Assembly (NCBI GenBank): GCA_026129745.1
Contig: JAHCHL010000006.1
Coordinates: 1-64,000 of the forward strand
Direction: 5' to 3'
Length of the DNA stretch: 64,000 bases
Source of the DNA: Fimbriimonadales bacterium
GTDB taxonomy: Bacteria; Armatimonadota; Fimbriimonadia; Fimbriimonadales; ATM1
Shown: piece by piece, positions 54,210-63,118 of the stretch
How positions within the stretch are numbered: position 1 is the first letter of the stretch
How the letters are laid out: the number at the start of each line of letters is the position of its first letter
Program-made: the position numbers and the translations under genes
The notes under the pieces: generated by a model
Database searches by the model: none
What the model saw: the letters and a program-made list of their open reading frames with translations, nothing else
What the model was told of the DNA's origin: nothing

Positions 54210-56276
54210 ATGGCAAAACGAAAGAAAACTAACGGCGAAATTGAGCCGGAAAACCAGCAATCCAGTTCGCCCGAAGAAATCGATCGCGAAACGATTGCAG
54301 ACAAAGTTGAATCGGGTTACACATCCGAAAACATTCAAGTGCTTGAAGGTTTAGAGGCCGTTCGTCAACGGCCTTCTATGTACATCGGCGATACTGCATC
54401 GCGCGGCCTGCATCACTTGTTCAACGAAGTTCTCGACAATTCGATCGATGAGGCCCTTGCGGGGCACTGTGATACGATCATCGCCACTTTGCATACTGAC
54501 AACTCCGTCAGTATCAAAGACAATGGACGCGGCATTCCTGTTGACATCATGCCGAAGTACGGCGTTTCGGCGCTGCAAGTTGTCATGTGCACTTTGCATG
54601 CGGGAGGCAAGTTCGGAGGGGGAGGCTATCACGTATCCGGCGGACTGCACGGAGTCGGTGTTTCATGTGTGAATGCGCTTTCTGAGTGGTGCGAAGTCAT
54701 CGTCGAGCGGGACGGCAAGGTTTTCAAGCAACGCTACCATCGAGGTGTCCCAGAGGCGGATGTTGAGGAAATTGGTAAGTCGAAGTCTACTGGAACGACA
54801 ACGCGATGGATGGCTGATCCAAAAGTATTTGAAACGACCAAGTACGACCCAAACATTTTCAAATCGAGAATGCGGGAGCTGGCTTACCTCAATCCGCAAG
54901 TCAAGTTGATTTTCATCAACGAAAACAACTCCGAGGATAATGAAACGTTTCATTTCGAGACTGGCATTCGTGCGCTTGTAGAGGACATTAACGAAGCACA
55001 AATCACTCTCCACAAGACAATCTATTTCAAAAAAGTCAGGGATGAAGTCGAAGTGGAATGTGCACTTCAATACCACAACGGCTACAAGGAAACCGTTCTA
55101 TCTTTTGCAAACAACATTCATACCATCGAAGGTGGCACCCACTTAACTGGCGCTAAGACTGCGCTGACTCGCGCAATCAACTCTTACGCACGCAAAGCGA
55201 ATCTTCTCAAGGAGAAGGATTCGAACTTTCTCGGTGACGATGTTCGTGGTGGATTGACGATGGTGCTCGCGGTAAAGCTCTATCGTCCACAATTCGAAGG
55301 GCAAACTAAGACAAAGCTTGGGAATAGCGAAGTCGAAGGTATCGTCAATTCGATCGTAGGTGAAGGGCTGCAAGAGTTTCTCGAAGAGAACCCGAAACTC
55401 GCAAAAGTCATTGTCGAAAAGGCGCAAGTCGAGCAGCGAGTGAGAGAAGAAATGCGCAAAGCTGCAGAGACAATTCGCAGGAGCGGCGCAGTTGATAATT
55501 ACGGATTAGCTGCCAAGCTTGCAGACTGCATCGAAAAAGACCCGTCGAAAGCAGAGCTGTTTATTGTCGAAGGAGATTCGGCAGCGGGTCCTGCAAAGGG
55601 CGGCCGCGATCGCAAGTTTCAGGCCGTTCTTCCCATTCGTGGAAAGATCCTAAATGTTGAGAAAGCCCGGCTTGATAAGGCTCTCGACAATCAGGAAATC
55701 AAAGCGCTGATCTCATCGCTTGGAACTGGAATTGATATCAGTGTGGGTAGAAGTCACGACGAGGCAGATGAAAACTCAACAAACGGCAAACCGGAGACAG
55801 GCTTCGACATCAACAAACTGCGTTACCACAAAATTATTGTAATGACAGACGCAGACGTCGATGGTGAGCACATTCGTACGCTTCTACTAACGTTTTTCTA
55901 TCGCTATATGCGGCCTCTCATCGAGCACGGCCATGTCTATTTCGCTAAGCCACCACTATTCACGATCAAGGTTGGAAAAGACGAACGATACTATGCTCAA
56001 AACGAACAAGAGCGCGACGAGATCATTAAGGGACTCCGAAAGAAGGAAGTAATCGTCACAAGGTTCAAGGGCCTTGGAGAAATGAACGCAGAAGAGCTTG
56101 AAGAAACGGCAATGAGTCCAAATACGAGATCGATTGTGCAGGTCGAATTGAATCCGGAGAATGAATTCGAGACCGAGACAATGTTCTCAAAACTTATGGG
56201 TGATAAGGTTGAGCCGAGGCGTGAGTACATCGAGAAGCACGCTAAAGAAGTCACAGACCTGGATTGGCACTATTAG
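54210..56276 (+). CDS. gyrB: DNA gyrase subunit B
   Basis: The 688-residue product has the GHKL ATPase (EVLDNSIDEALAGHCD, IKDNGRGIPVDI, GGLHGVGVSCVNALS), the transducer domain (QTKTKLGNSEV) and the TOPRIM domain (EGDSAAGPAKGGRDRKFQAVLP, TDADVDGEHIRTLLLTFFYRYM), with no large insertion. It opens with a charged, Gln/Ser-rich extension before the conserved GLEAVRQRPSMYIG near residue 47. It introduces negative supercoils with GyrA, which is not in view. The usual dnaA-dnaN-recF context is absent. Its stop overlaps the convergent nuoE stop by four bases. Confidence 0.94.
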   Translation: MAKRKKTNGEIEPENQQSSSPEEIDRETIADKVESGYTSENIQVLEGLEAVRQRPSMYIGDTASRGLHHLFNEVLDNSIDEALAGHCDTIIATLHTDNSVSIKDNGRGIPVDIMPKYGVSALQVVMCTLHAGGKFGGGGYHVSGGLHGVGVSCVNALSEWCEVIVERDGKVFKQRYHRGVPEADVEEIGKSKSTGTTTRWMADPKVFETTKYDPNIFKSRMRELAYLNPQVKLIFINENNSEDNETFHFETGIRALVEDINEAQITLHKTIYFKKVRDEVEVECALQYHNGYKETVLSFANNIHTIEGGTHLTGAKTALTRAINSYARKANLLKEKDSNFLGDDVRGGLTMVLAVKLYRPQFEGQTKTKLGNSEVEGIVNSIVGEGLQEFLEENPKLAKVIVEKAQVEQRVREEMRKAAETIRRSGAVDNYGLAAKLADCIEKDPSKAELFIVEGDSAAGPAKGGRDRKFQAVLPIRGKILNVEKARLDKALDNQEIKALISSLGTGIDISVGRSHDEADENSTNGKPETGFDINKLRYHKIIVMTDADVDGEHIRTLLLTFFYRYMRPLIEHGHVYFAKPPLFTIKVGKDERYYAQNEQERDEIIKGLRKKEVIVTRFKGLGEMNAEELEETAMSPNTRSIVQVELNPENEFETETMFSKLMGDKVEPRREYIEKHAKEVTDLDWHY

Positions 56277-56902
56277 TTGCCGCTAACCTTTTCCTGGTCT
56301 CGCTTGTGCAATTGCGCCTGCACGATCTCATCGGCAAGCCTAACGGTCGACGGAGAGGTCTCGCTCTTCAACTTCTCTAAGATTGCATCCACAGTTTTGT
56401 CATCGACTGGGCCATAGTACTGATCCGATATTTGCAGCACTGGCGCACGGTCACAAGCGTCGAGGCACTCAACTTCTTCGATTGTAAACATTCCGTCTGG
56501 CGTAGTCTCGCCCCAGTCGATTCCAAGCTTTGACTTGATGTGATCGGCGAGCCGATAGGCGCCGCAAAGGTGGCATGACAAACACGTGCATACTTCGATC
56601 AAGTGCTTGCCTGTAGGGTGCCCGACATGATACATCGTGTAGAACGTCGCGACGCCTTCGATTTCAGCATAACTTCGATCAAGGCGTAACGCGACTTCTG
56701 CGATCGCTTCGGACGGAAGATAACCGCCATATTCGCGTTGTGCTATCCAGAGACACGGAAGAATCGCGCTCTTTTTGTCAGGGTAGTGATTCAAGAGTTG
56801 TTCAAGTTCGCGAACGGCCTTTTCGCTGAAGTTGAGATTGACTTCTTCGGGTCGAGGAGCGCGCGGTCTGCCACGCAAGTCGGAGATCTGTATGACATCC
56901 AT
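56273..56902 (-). CDS. nuoE: NADH-quinone oxidoreductase subunit E
   Basis: This 24-kDa-type subunit of respiratory complex I carries the N1a [2Fe-2S] cluster. The 209-residue product has LLNHYPDKKSAILPCLWIAQ, the fold region SYAEIEGVATFYTMYH, and four cysteine ligands in CTCLSC and VECLDACDRAP. The N-terminus has about 20 extra residues (IQISDLRGRPRAPRPEEV). It passes electrons with NuoF from NADH, cytoplasmic side. It starts 1 bp after nuoD and ends the visible cluster; nuoF does not follow, because gyrB is convergent. Confidence 0.94.
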   Translation of the reverse strand: MDVIQISDLRGRPRAPRPEEVNLNFSEKAVRELEQLLNHYPDKKSAILPCLWIAQREYGGYLPSEAIAEVALRLDRSYAEIEGVATFYTMYHVGHPTGKHLIEVCTCLSCHLCGAYRLADHIKSKLGIDWGETTPDGMFTIEEVECLDACDRAPVLQISDQYYGPVDDKTVDAILEKLKSETSPSTVRLADEIVQAQLHKRDQEKVSGN

Positions 56903-56903
56903 A

Positions 56904-58127
56904 TCAGCGGTCGATTTCTCCTAAGACAATATCGATGCTTCCGATGATTGCAACTACGTCGGCGATCATGCGCCCCATGCACATCGGTTTCAGTGCTTGC
57001 AGATTCATAAACGACGATGGTCGAACGTGCCAACGGTATGGGCAATTCGATCCATCGCTCACGATGTACCAGCCCAGCTCACCTTTTGGCCCTTCGATGG
57101 CCTGATAGACCTCGCCGACTGGCGGATGGAAACCCTCAGTCCACAGCTTAAAGTGATGAATCAACGACTCCATCGAAGTATCGAGTTCCTCTCGGGGGGG
57201 TGGAACAACTTTGCGATCGTCGCTGTTCCAGGGTCCTTCTGGCAATCCGTCGATCGCTTGTTGGAGGATCTTTATAGACTCTTTCATTTCGGCAAGTCGA
57301 ACGAGAAAACGGTCGTACACGTCGCCGTTCTTGCCTACTGGGATTGCGAAGTCGTACTTTTCATAGCCGGAGTAAGGGTTGCTCTTTCGGATGTCCCATG
57401 CGATTCCTGAGCCGCGAGTGATCGGCCCAGATAGCCCGAGTGCAAGTGCGTCTTCTGCGGAGATCACGCCAACATCCCTTGTGCGTTCGATCCAAATTGG
57501 GTTCTTGACAAGAAGCCCTTCGACTTCTGCGAGCGCTGGTGGAAACTCTTTGATAAACGACCGAAGTTTGGCTTCGAATCCCTCCGGCATGTCACCGCGC
57601 AATCCCCCAGGAACGATCCAGCTCGGCATCATGCGAACGCCGGAGAACATCTCGAACATATCAAGAATCTTCTCTCTTTCTCTGAAGATCCAAAAGAATG
57701 GTGTCATTGCGCCGAGGTCGAGCGCGTGTGTGCCGAGCCAGACACAGTGGCTTGCGATGCGGCTCAGTTCGCAAAGGATGACTCTCAGTGCTTGGCCGCG
57801 CTGAGGCACTTCGATTCCGAGCAATTTCTCTGCTGCAAGAACGTATGCGAGATTGTTGTTATTCGCTGACAGGTAATCCATCCTGTCAGTCATCGTCACG
57901 CACTTCAAGTATTGCTGGCACTCAGCTTCCTTCTCCATTCCGGTATGGAGGTAACCAATCACGCATTCGAGACCGACGATCGTTTCGCCTTCAAGCTCTA
58001 AAATGACGCGCAGAACACCGTGTGTGCTTGGGTGTTGCGGACCCATGTTAACGACGATGGTGTTTTCGCCTGTTCTTTCGAACATCGTGTCCGTCGAAGG
58101 CATGAACTCCAGTTCTTGCGAGCTCAT
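56904..58127 (-). CDS. nuoD: NADH-quinone oxidoreductase subunit D
   Basis: The 49-kDa-type subunit, 407 residues. Visible: MGPQHPSTHGVLRVILELEGE, GYLHTGMEKEAE, MTDRMDYLSA, GLRGDMPEGFEAKL, ARGSGIAWDIRKSNPY-type region, and the C-terminal GSIDIVLGEIDR. These line the quinone site at the NuoB interface. Its start overlaps the nuoC stop by ATGA (58124-58127). Order A-C-D-E with no B is unusual, since NuoB forms the same quinone pocket. Confidence 0.96.
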   Translation of the reverse strand: MSSQELEFMPSTDTMFERTGENTIVVNMGPQHPSTHGVLRVILELEGETIVGLECVIGYLHTGMEKEAECQQYLKCVTMTDRMDYLSANNNNLAYVLAAEKLLGIEVPQRGQALRVILCELSRIASHCVWLGTHALDLGAMTPFFWIFREREKILDMFEMFSGVRMMPSWIVPGGLRGDMPEGFEAKLRSFIKEFPPALAEVEGLLVKNPIWIERTRDVGVISAEDALALGLSGPITRGSGIAWDIRKSNPYSGYEKYDFAIPVGKNGDVYDRFLVRLAEMKESIKILQQAIDGLPEGPWNSDDRKVVPPPREELDTSMESLIHHFKLWTEGFHPPVGEVYQAIEGPKGELGWYIVSDGSNCPYRWHVRPSSFMNLQALKPMCMGRMIADVVAIIGSIDIVLGEIDR

Positions 58128-58726
58128 CTTCCGCTTACATCCTCCGAACCGGTTTTTCCTTCGAAACTTTCACCTGCATGAGGCATCGAAACGTCTTCAA
58201 CTGCCGGCCCTTTTGTGTTTTGAGCAAAGTCGACATCCTCACCGCCGAGCGGGACCTCCTTTCGCAATGGAAAACCGACCCAATCATCCGGCAAGAGGAA
58301 TCGCTCAAGTTGAGGATGGCCTTCGAAGACAACGCCGAACAGATCCCAGACTTCTCGCTCCGGATACTCAGCGCCTGGCCAAACGGCTGTCATTGAAGGA
58401 ACGGTCACTCCATCAAATGCACCAACCTTTACGAAGATGCGTGAGAAGTACTTGAGCGAGAACAAGTTATAAACCACTTCAAATCGATCAGACAAATCTC
58501 GCTCGTGCTCCCATTTGCTGTAATCGACGCAAGTGCATTCCGAGAACATCTTGTACTCAAGCTCGGGATCGTCACGAAGCAATTCGCAAACTTCTTTCAA
58601 TGATTCCCTTGTAACACAGATGTATGTGTCGCCGCGGAACTCCTTTACCTTGATGATCGCGGATGGAAATCGTTCTCTAATCTTTATGACTTCTAAGCGC
58701 TCGCCTTGAAAAACAGGTGCCGGCAT
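58124..58726 (-). CDS. nuoC: NADH-quinone oxidoreductase subunit C
   Basis: The 30-kDa-type subunit, 200 residues: FSECTCVDYSKWEHE, FEVVYNLFSLKYFSRIFVKV, VPSMTAVWPGAEYPEREVWDLFGVVFEGHP and LERFLLPDDWVGFPLRKEVPL. The C-terminal 35 residues are an acidic tail. It sits in the peripheral arm of complex I near NuoD. Its ATG follows the nuoA stop immediately. Confidence 0.95.
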   Translation of the reverse strand: MPAPVFQGERLEVIKIRERFPSAIIKVKEFRGDTYICVTRESLKEVCELLRDDPELEYKMFSECTCVDYSKWEHERDLSDRFEVVYNLFSLKYFSRIFVKVGAFDGVTVPSMTAVWPGAEYPEREVWDLFGVVFEGHPQLERFLLPDDWVGFPLRKEVPLGGEDVDFAQNTKGPAVEDVSMPHAGESFEGKTGSEDVSGR

Positions 58727-59200
58727 TTAGATACCCACCTTTGCGGGCTGCGATTCGACCATCACGACAGTCTCGTCTTCGAATTCAGTTGTGTTCTTTA
58801 GTTTCTCAGGATTCAAAGTCGTGCTCTCTTCCCAGCCGAGCGCGCCAGAACGAATGACGTAAAGATCACCGAGGAACCACAAGAACATATACACCATCAC
58901 TGCCCAAAAACTGTACGCCGCCATCGGACTTCCAGCGTCCACCCAATCCTTGAACACCGCCATCCAAGACCACAAGAAAACAACCTCGATATCGAAGAGG
59001 ATGAACAGCATGGCCGTCAGATAAAACTTGATCGGAAATCTCTCCCTCGCAGATCCAAGAGGCGTTACGCCGCACTCGAATGGGGCAGATTTGTAGGGCG
59101 TCGTCTTCTTCGGCCCCAGAAGCCAAGAACCCACAACCATCACCGTTGAGATAACTGCGGCGATTGCGATGAGGATGATGATTGGCAAATAGGGGTTCAT
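58727..59200 (-). CDS. nuoA: NADH-quinone oxidoreductase subunit A
   Basis: The 157-residue membrane subunit has three helices (YLPIIILIAIAAVISTVMVV; FYLTAMLFILFDIEVVFLWSW; YSFWAVMVYMFLWFLGDLYV) and the loop motif PYKSAPFECGVTPLGSARERF that takes part in the quinone-site movements. It leads the cluster and is followed directly by nuoC. The C-terminal tail is longer than usual, about 30 residues. Confidence 0.93.
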   Translation of the reverse strand: MNPYLPIIILIAIAAVISTVMVVGSWLLGPKKTTPYKSAPFECGVTPLGSARERFPIKFYLTAMLFILFDIEVVFLWSWMAVFKDWVDAGSPMAAYSFWAVMVYMFLWFLGDLYVIRSGALGWEESTTLNPEKLKNTTEFEDETVVMVESQPAKVGI

Positions 59201-59252
59201 CAGGCCGTGTGAGTTTTACCCCGAGCGCGAGGGGAGTTCATAGACTCATCGA

Positions 59253-59729
59253 CTACCAAGTATCGATCGTTTTGGACCTGTCGAGCATCCACACCAGATG
59301 GTCGAGGTGATAAACGTCGTGGCAAGGAATCATGTTTGCCAGGTCGGCAACGGTCAACTCACCCCGTTCGCTGTGTACCGCCTTCTTTGAGAAGTCCTCA
59401 GGACCGAGCCTCGAGACGTAGTCGACTGTCTTGCTGCGTTCTGCCGTCCATGAGTCCAGGCACGTGAAAGGATCCATCGAGGCGTAGCCCTGTTCCAATG
59501 CTCTCTCGGACTCATCCATTCCGACAATGGTCGCCCCTGGACTTTCGACAGCAAGGCGTATTCGATCCCTAAGTATCGGCTCCCAGTCTGCCAAATGGGC
59601 AGTGGCTTCACGAACAGTGAATCGGTCAGGATCAGGCCGGAGATCGAATTGTCCTGGCGAAAACTCCTTGAAAAGCCTGGCGATCAGCATCGGGGTCATC
59701 TTCAGCGCGGGAACAAGATACGGATTCAT
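59253..59729 (-). CDS. DinB-family protein
   Basis: From ATG 59729 (MNPYLVPALKMTPML) the product has 158 residues. The family marks are VREATAHLADWEPILRDRIR, with a first histidine, and IPCHDVYHLDHLVWML, with a His-x-x-x-His pair, which together form the DinB metal site. It may be a thiol transferase or metal-dependent hydrolase; the substrate is unknown. It is the second DinB protein in the window and is not close in sequence to that at 39173. It is divergent from the gene at 59781. Confidence 0.8.
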   Translation of the reverse strand: MNPYLVPALKMTPMLIARLFKEFSPGQFDLRPDPDRFTVREATAHLADWEPILRDRIRLAVESPGATIVGMDESERALEQGYASMDPFTCLDSWTAERSKTVDYVSRLGPEDFSKKAVHSERGELTVADLANMIPCHDVYHLDHLVWMLDRSKTIDTW

Positions 59730-59780
59730 GCCCATAGGATATCCGTTCGATAATCCCATTTCGGGCATAATCCCGGCGCA

Positions 59781-60383
59781 ATGGACATTTACGACGCTTG
59801 GAACGCTTCTCTCGAAGACATAAAGAACCGGGTCACCGGCGTCGGGGTTTGGACTGCCCTCAACGTTGCGATCCCCATTACGGTCGAAGACGGGCAGTTA
59901 GTGATCGGTTTCCGGCAACAAGACCAGGACCTGATTGGGCACTTGAAGACACCTGGAACCCAGAGAATCATCGAAGAGGAGATGCAGAAGCGTCTCAAGG
60001 AGAAGGTCAAGGTCTTCCTCCTGAACGGCGTAACGATCAATGACTGGGAAGCCTTCAAGCGGATCAAAGCCGAAGCGACCAAGACGAAGACGAAGGAATT
60101 CGAGCGTACCCGCCGCGACACCGAAGCGGCGAGGCAATGGGATGGGGTTTACGATAACCTCAGCCGCATCTACTCAGCGATCAGCAACAAGAATCTACCG
60201 CAACAAAGGGCGAGGTTCATGGCCCAAGCGATCGACCTTGTAGCGAGGCAAGTCAGTTCACAGGAACTGGACGAGTTCGGGGAAAGGAACTTGGCGCGGT
60301 GCCTTGAGAGAATCAGCCAATACTGCGAAGTCCCTCCGCCTTTGATCGCCTTGCGCGTACTCGAAAAAGCAGGCCAGATCTGA
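59781..60383 (+). CDS. Unrecognised protein upstream of the sigma-28-type gene
   Basis: The 200-residue product has an N-terminal domain of about 90 residues (NVAIPITVEDGQLVIGFRQQ, HLKTPGTQRIIEEEMQKRLK) that recalls the small alpha/beta N-terminal domain of DnaA, then a charged linker (KAEATKTKTKEFERTRRDTE) and a helical C-terminus (ALRVLEKAGQI). I know no family. With the two genes that follow it forms a plus-strand run leading into the sigma factor, so it may share its regulon. Confidence 0.6.
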   Translation: MDIYDAWNASLEDIKNRVTGVGVWTALNVAIPITVEDGQLVIGFRQQDQDLIGHLKTPGTQRIIEEEMQKRLKEKVKVFLLNGVTINDWEAFKRIKAEATKTKTKEFERTRRDTEAARQWDGVYDNLSRIYSAISNKNLPQQRARFMAQAIDLVARQVSSQELDEFGERNLARCLERISQYCEVPPPLIALRVLEKAGQI

Positions 60384-60475
60384 GGTGGCGCGGCAGATCC
60401 AGGGAAATTCTCGAAAATTACTTCAAGAATTACCTAAGGAAAACCTCACAATGTGCCGTAAATTGAAGAGGAAGA

Positions 60476-60802
60476 GTGGCAGAGGGATCCTCACTCCCGT
60501 TGGCTCGGAAGATGATTGGAGATGGCAGTAATCTCGCCAGACAGCATGTCTCAGGAGGCTCAGCGTTGCCTAAGCTGATCGGCCTCCTATGCGCCCTTTG
60601 TTCTTTGGCCGCATCGGTCCTGGGAAAAGTCGAGCCAGGAACCGCAATCCTTAGAGCGGCCATTGCATTCGCAATCGGGTCCCTTTTGACCCAAGCCTGG
60701 TACGTCTTCATTGCAACTCGAATCACGACCATCGACGAGCTTATGGCGACCAGCGAAGAGGAATCGACTTCCAACGATCAGGAGGACAGGAGAGCCGCCT
60801 GA
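60476..60802 (+). CDS. Small two-span membrane protein
   Basis: The product, 108 residues from GTG 60476, has two predicted membrane helices (LIGLLCALCSLAASVLG and AAIAFAIGSLLTQAWYVFIA) and an acidic C-terminal tail (ATSEEESTSNDQEDRRAA). No family recognised. It ends 20 bp before the sigma factor gene and shares its strand. Confidence 0.55.
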   Translation: MAEGSSLPLARKMIGDGSNLARQHVSGGSALPKLIGLLCALCSLAASVLGKVEPGTAILRAAIAFAIGSLLTQAWYVFIATRITTIDELMATSEEESTSNDQEDRRAA

Positions 60803-60822
60803 TCCGAGGAGAGGAACAGCGT

Positions 60823-61611
60823 ATGCCCCAGCTAACCAAACCACAACTGGATGACCTTTGGATAAGTTTCAAGCAGCACGGCGATCTCGAGGCACGTGCC
60901 GAGATCATAAAGAACTTCTATCACCTCGTCAAGATCACCGCCGGGCGGGTCGTCAGCAATATGCCGGCTGGCATGGACAAAGAAGACCTGGCGAGTGCCG
61001 GCACGATCGGACTTCTCAAGGCGGTCGACCAGTTTGACCCGAGCCGCGAGGTCAAGTTCGAAACTTATGCAATCGCCTTGATCCGGGGTGCGATTTTAGA
61101 GACCTTGCGGAGCGAAGACTGGGTGCCCAGGTCGATCCGTGAAAAGCTCCGGGCTTTTGAGCGTACTTCCAATGCTTTAGAGGGGACTCTTGGAAGGCCG
61201 GCGACGATCGACGAGATCGCCGATGCGATGGGCATGACCGAAGAGGAAGTGAATCAGATCATTCAGCAGGCGGGGCGTACAGGGGTCATGTCGCTTGATG
61301 ACGTGCTTTCATCCAATGGCGAGGGAGAAGATCACATCCACTTTATCGATCTCATCGTCGACGAGAATGCCTCGCCTGAAGCTGAGGCTGAAGGCCGTGA
61401 ACTTCGCAGAGTTCTTAGCCAAGGCGTCGATAAATTGCCCGACCGCGAGAGGCTCGTTATCGCGCTTTATTACTACGAAGGGCTTACTTTCAAGGAGATT
61501 GGTCAGGTCCTGACAGTCTCTGAAAGCCGAGTCTATCAGCTTCACACACAAGCCATGCTGAGGATTCGTTCACACATGCAAGGGCAAGGCGGCGATTTCC
61601 TTGCCTGTTAG
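60823..61611 (+). CDS. RNA polymerase sigma factor, FliA/WhiG (sigma-28) type
   Basis: The 262-residue product has sigma-70 regions 2 (VKITAGRVVSNMPAGMDKEDL, LASAGTIGLLKAVDQFDPS, KFETYAIALIRGAILETLR), 3 (WVPRSIREKLR, IDEIADAMGMTEEEV) and 4 (LPDRERLVIALYYYEGLTFKEIGQVL, VSESRVYQLHTQAMLRIR). WVPRSIR and RGAILETLR are characteristic of the flagellar/sporulation sigma-28 group. ATG 60823 follows a GGAGAGGAA site. The flagellar-type promoter class is inferred. No flagellar structural gene is in the window. Confidence 0.92.
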   Translation: MPQLTKPQLDDLWISFKQHGDLEARAEIIKNFYHLVKITAGRVVSNMPAGMDKEDLASAGTIGLLKAVDQFDPSREVKFETYAIALIRGAILETLRSEDWVPRSIREKLRAFERTSNALEGTLGRPATIDEIADAMGMTEEEVNQIIQQAGRTGVMSLDDVLSSNGEGEDHIHFIDLIVDENASPEAEAEGRELRRVLSQGVDKLPDRERLVIALYYYEGLTFKEIGQVLTVSESRVYQLHTQAMLRIRSHMQGQGGDFLAC

Positions 61612-61626
61612 TCCAGGGGCACTGCT

Positions 61627-61857
61627 ATGGCATTCGATCCAGACATCGAGCGAGTGAACCCCTATTCCAGCATGAACCCGCGTGTCACTGCGCCAGAACC
61701 AGGCAAGGACCGCCATGGAAAGCGGCAGCGAGAAAACCATCCGGAAGAGCCAGAGGACGTCCTGGAATTGCACGAAGAAGCCGAGGCCGTAGAGGAGGCG
61801 CAAGATGGCATCCAAGTTGTCAGCGCCGAAGACGAGCCTTTAGACCTTTCGGCCTGA
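61627..61857 (+). CDS. Short acidic protein
   Basis: The 76-residue, acidic product opens MAFDPDIERVNPYSSMNP and is Glu-rich after residue 35 (EEPEDVLELHEEAEAVEEAQ). It has no signal and is probably disordered. It begins 15 bp after the sigma factor stop, in the position of an anti-sigma factor. It has no resemblance to FlgM that I can see. Confidence 0.5.
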   Translation: MAFDPDIERVNPYSSMNPRVTAPEPGKDRHGKRQRENHPEEPEDVLELHEEAEAVEEAQDGIQVVSAEDEPLDLSA

Positions 61858-61984
61858 TGTATTCTGCCTTGGCATAGAACTTGCGCGAATCGAATCTTAG
61901 GTGGGATGCCCAAGCGCCAAGCGGCGTCATAACGTGAGGGGTATTCTCTGCCCCGCACTTCCGAATGGAGATTTTGCAAAACCT

Positions 61985-63067
61985 ATGAATCTGAAGCGTA
62001 TGATTTCCGCTACTGCCGCCATTTCGGCCTTAGTCGTGCTCGCCGGATGCGGCGGTGGCTCTGCAAGTGGCAGTTCATCTCTCGGTACCTTCAACGAGGC
62101 CCCGATTTCGAGGGAAGACTATTACAAGAAGCTCGAGACCATGCAAGTGGTGCGAGTGGTCGACGGCAACGGAAACGTCGTCCAGGCGCGCCTTGCGGAG
62201 CCAATGAGCAACCAGGCCCTGCAAATGGTGATGATCGAGCAAGCGATCCTACAAGCCGCCAGAGACGAAAAGGTCCTGCCCTCATCTGAAGACGTCCAGA
62301 AGGAGCGCAAGTTCCGCGAAGAACTGAGACCTTCCTACATCAACGAGCTAAAGCAAATGGGCTTGACGATGCCGGACATTGATCGACAAATACTGCTCGA
62401 GCTCGCCCAAGAGCGTCTGACGACTCGCGGAGTTCCGGAGAAGACCTTGGCAGATGTCGATAAGTACATCGCGGACAACCCAGCCGTGAGCCGAGTCCCG
62501 GCAACTGTGACTATGAGATGGATCGTGGTGGAAACAGAGGCCGAACAACAAGCAGTCGATGCAGACTTGCGCGGCGGCCTGCACTTTGCTTCCGTCGCGT
62601 CCAGCCGCAGCAAAATGCCGAACGCAAGGATGAACAACGGCGCGTTCCCGGACGGCGCTGCTCAGCCTCGACCAGTCCCAATCGAAACATTCGCACCGGC
62701 AATGCGCGACGCCATCAACCGAACCGAAGATGGACGAGTCTCAGACTGGGTTGTCATTGAGAATCGCAGAATCAAAATGTTCATTGAGGCAAAAACGCCT
62801 GAGACCAAGAAAGAGTTTACGAATGCAGAAAAAGAACAACTGCTGCGTGAGCTGATGGTGCGAGAAGGGTCAGTTCAGAACGATGTTCAAAAACTGATCG
62901 TCGAGAAGCTGTCAACGGCAAACGTCAAAATTAACATCAATCACTTGCGACAGGCCTGGGAGACTTTCCAGACTGCCGTCAAAGAGAGATCTGCTGACAT
63001 TCTTGGCACACCGACTCAACCTTCCGAAAGCAAGCCTAACGGCACAACTCAAAGCGGAAACAATTAA
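61985..63067 (+). CDS. SurA/PrsA-like lipoprotein (peptidyl-prolyl isomerase type)
   Basis: From ATG 61985 the product has 360 residues with a lipobox (AISALVVLAGC). After the anchor comes a SurA-N-like helical domain (APISREDYYKKLETMQVVR; NQALQMVMIEQAILQAARDEK), then a parvulin-like segment (AVSRVPATVTMRWIVVETEAEQQAV; SRSKMPNARMNNGAFPDG; FAPAMRDAINRTEDGRVSDWV). It would help fold exported proteins. The C-terminal tail is Pro/Ser-rich. A rho-independent terminator follows 15 bp after the stop. Confidence 0.8.
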   Translation: MNLKRMISATAAISALVVLAGCGGGSASGSSSLGTFNEAPISREDYYKKLETMQVVRVVDGNGNVVQARLAEPMSNQALQMVMIEQAILQAARDEKVLPSSEDVQKERKFREELRPSYINELKQMGLTMPDIDRQILLELAQERLTTRGVPEKTLADVDKYIADNPAVSRVPATVTMRWIVVETEAEQQAVDADLRGGLHFASVASSRSKMPNARMNNGAFPDGAAQPRPVPIETFAPAMRDAINRTEDGRVSDWVVIENRRIKMFIEAKTPETKKEFTNAEKEQLLRELMVREGSVQNDVQKLIVEKLSTANVKININHLRQAWETFQTAVKERSADILGTPTQPSESKPNGTTQSGNN

Positions 63068-63081
63068 CTGCAAACGATCAA

Positions 63082-63118
63082 ACTCCCTTCGAAGATTGCT
63101 TCGAAGGGAGTCTTTTTT
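63082..63118. terminator. Rho-independent terminator, possibly bidirectional
   Basis: ACTCCCTTCGAAG (63082-63094) and CTTCGAAGGGAGT (63099-63111) form a perfect 13-bp stem with a four-base ATTG loop, followed by a T-run (63111-63118) ending the SurA-like gene. The stem also lies at the end of the convergent gene (63117-63416), for which AA at its left is a weak tail. Confidence 0.85.
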
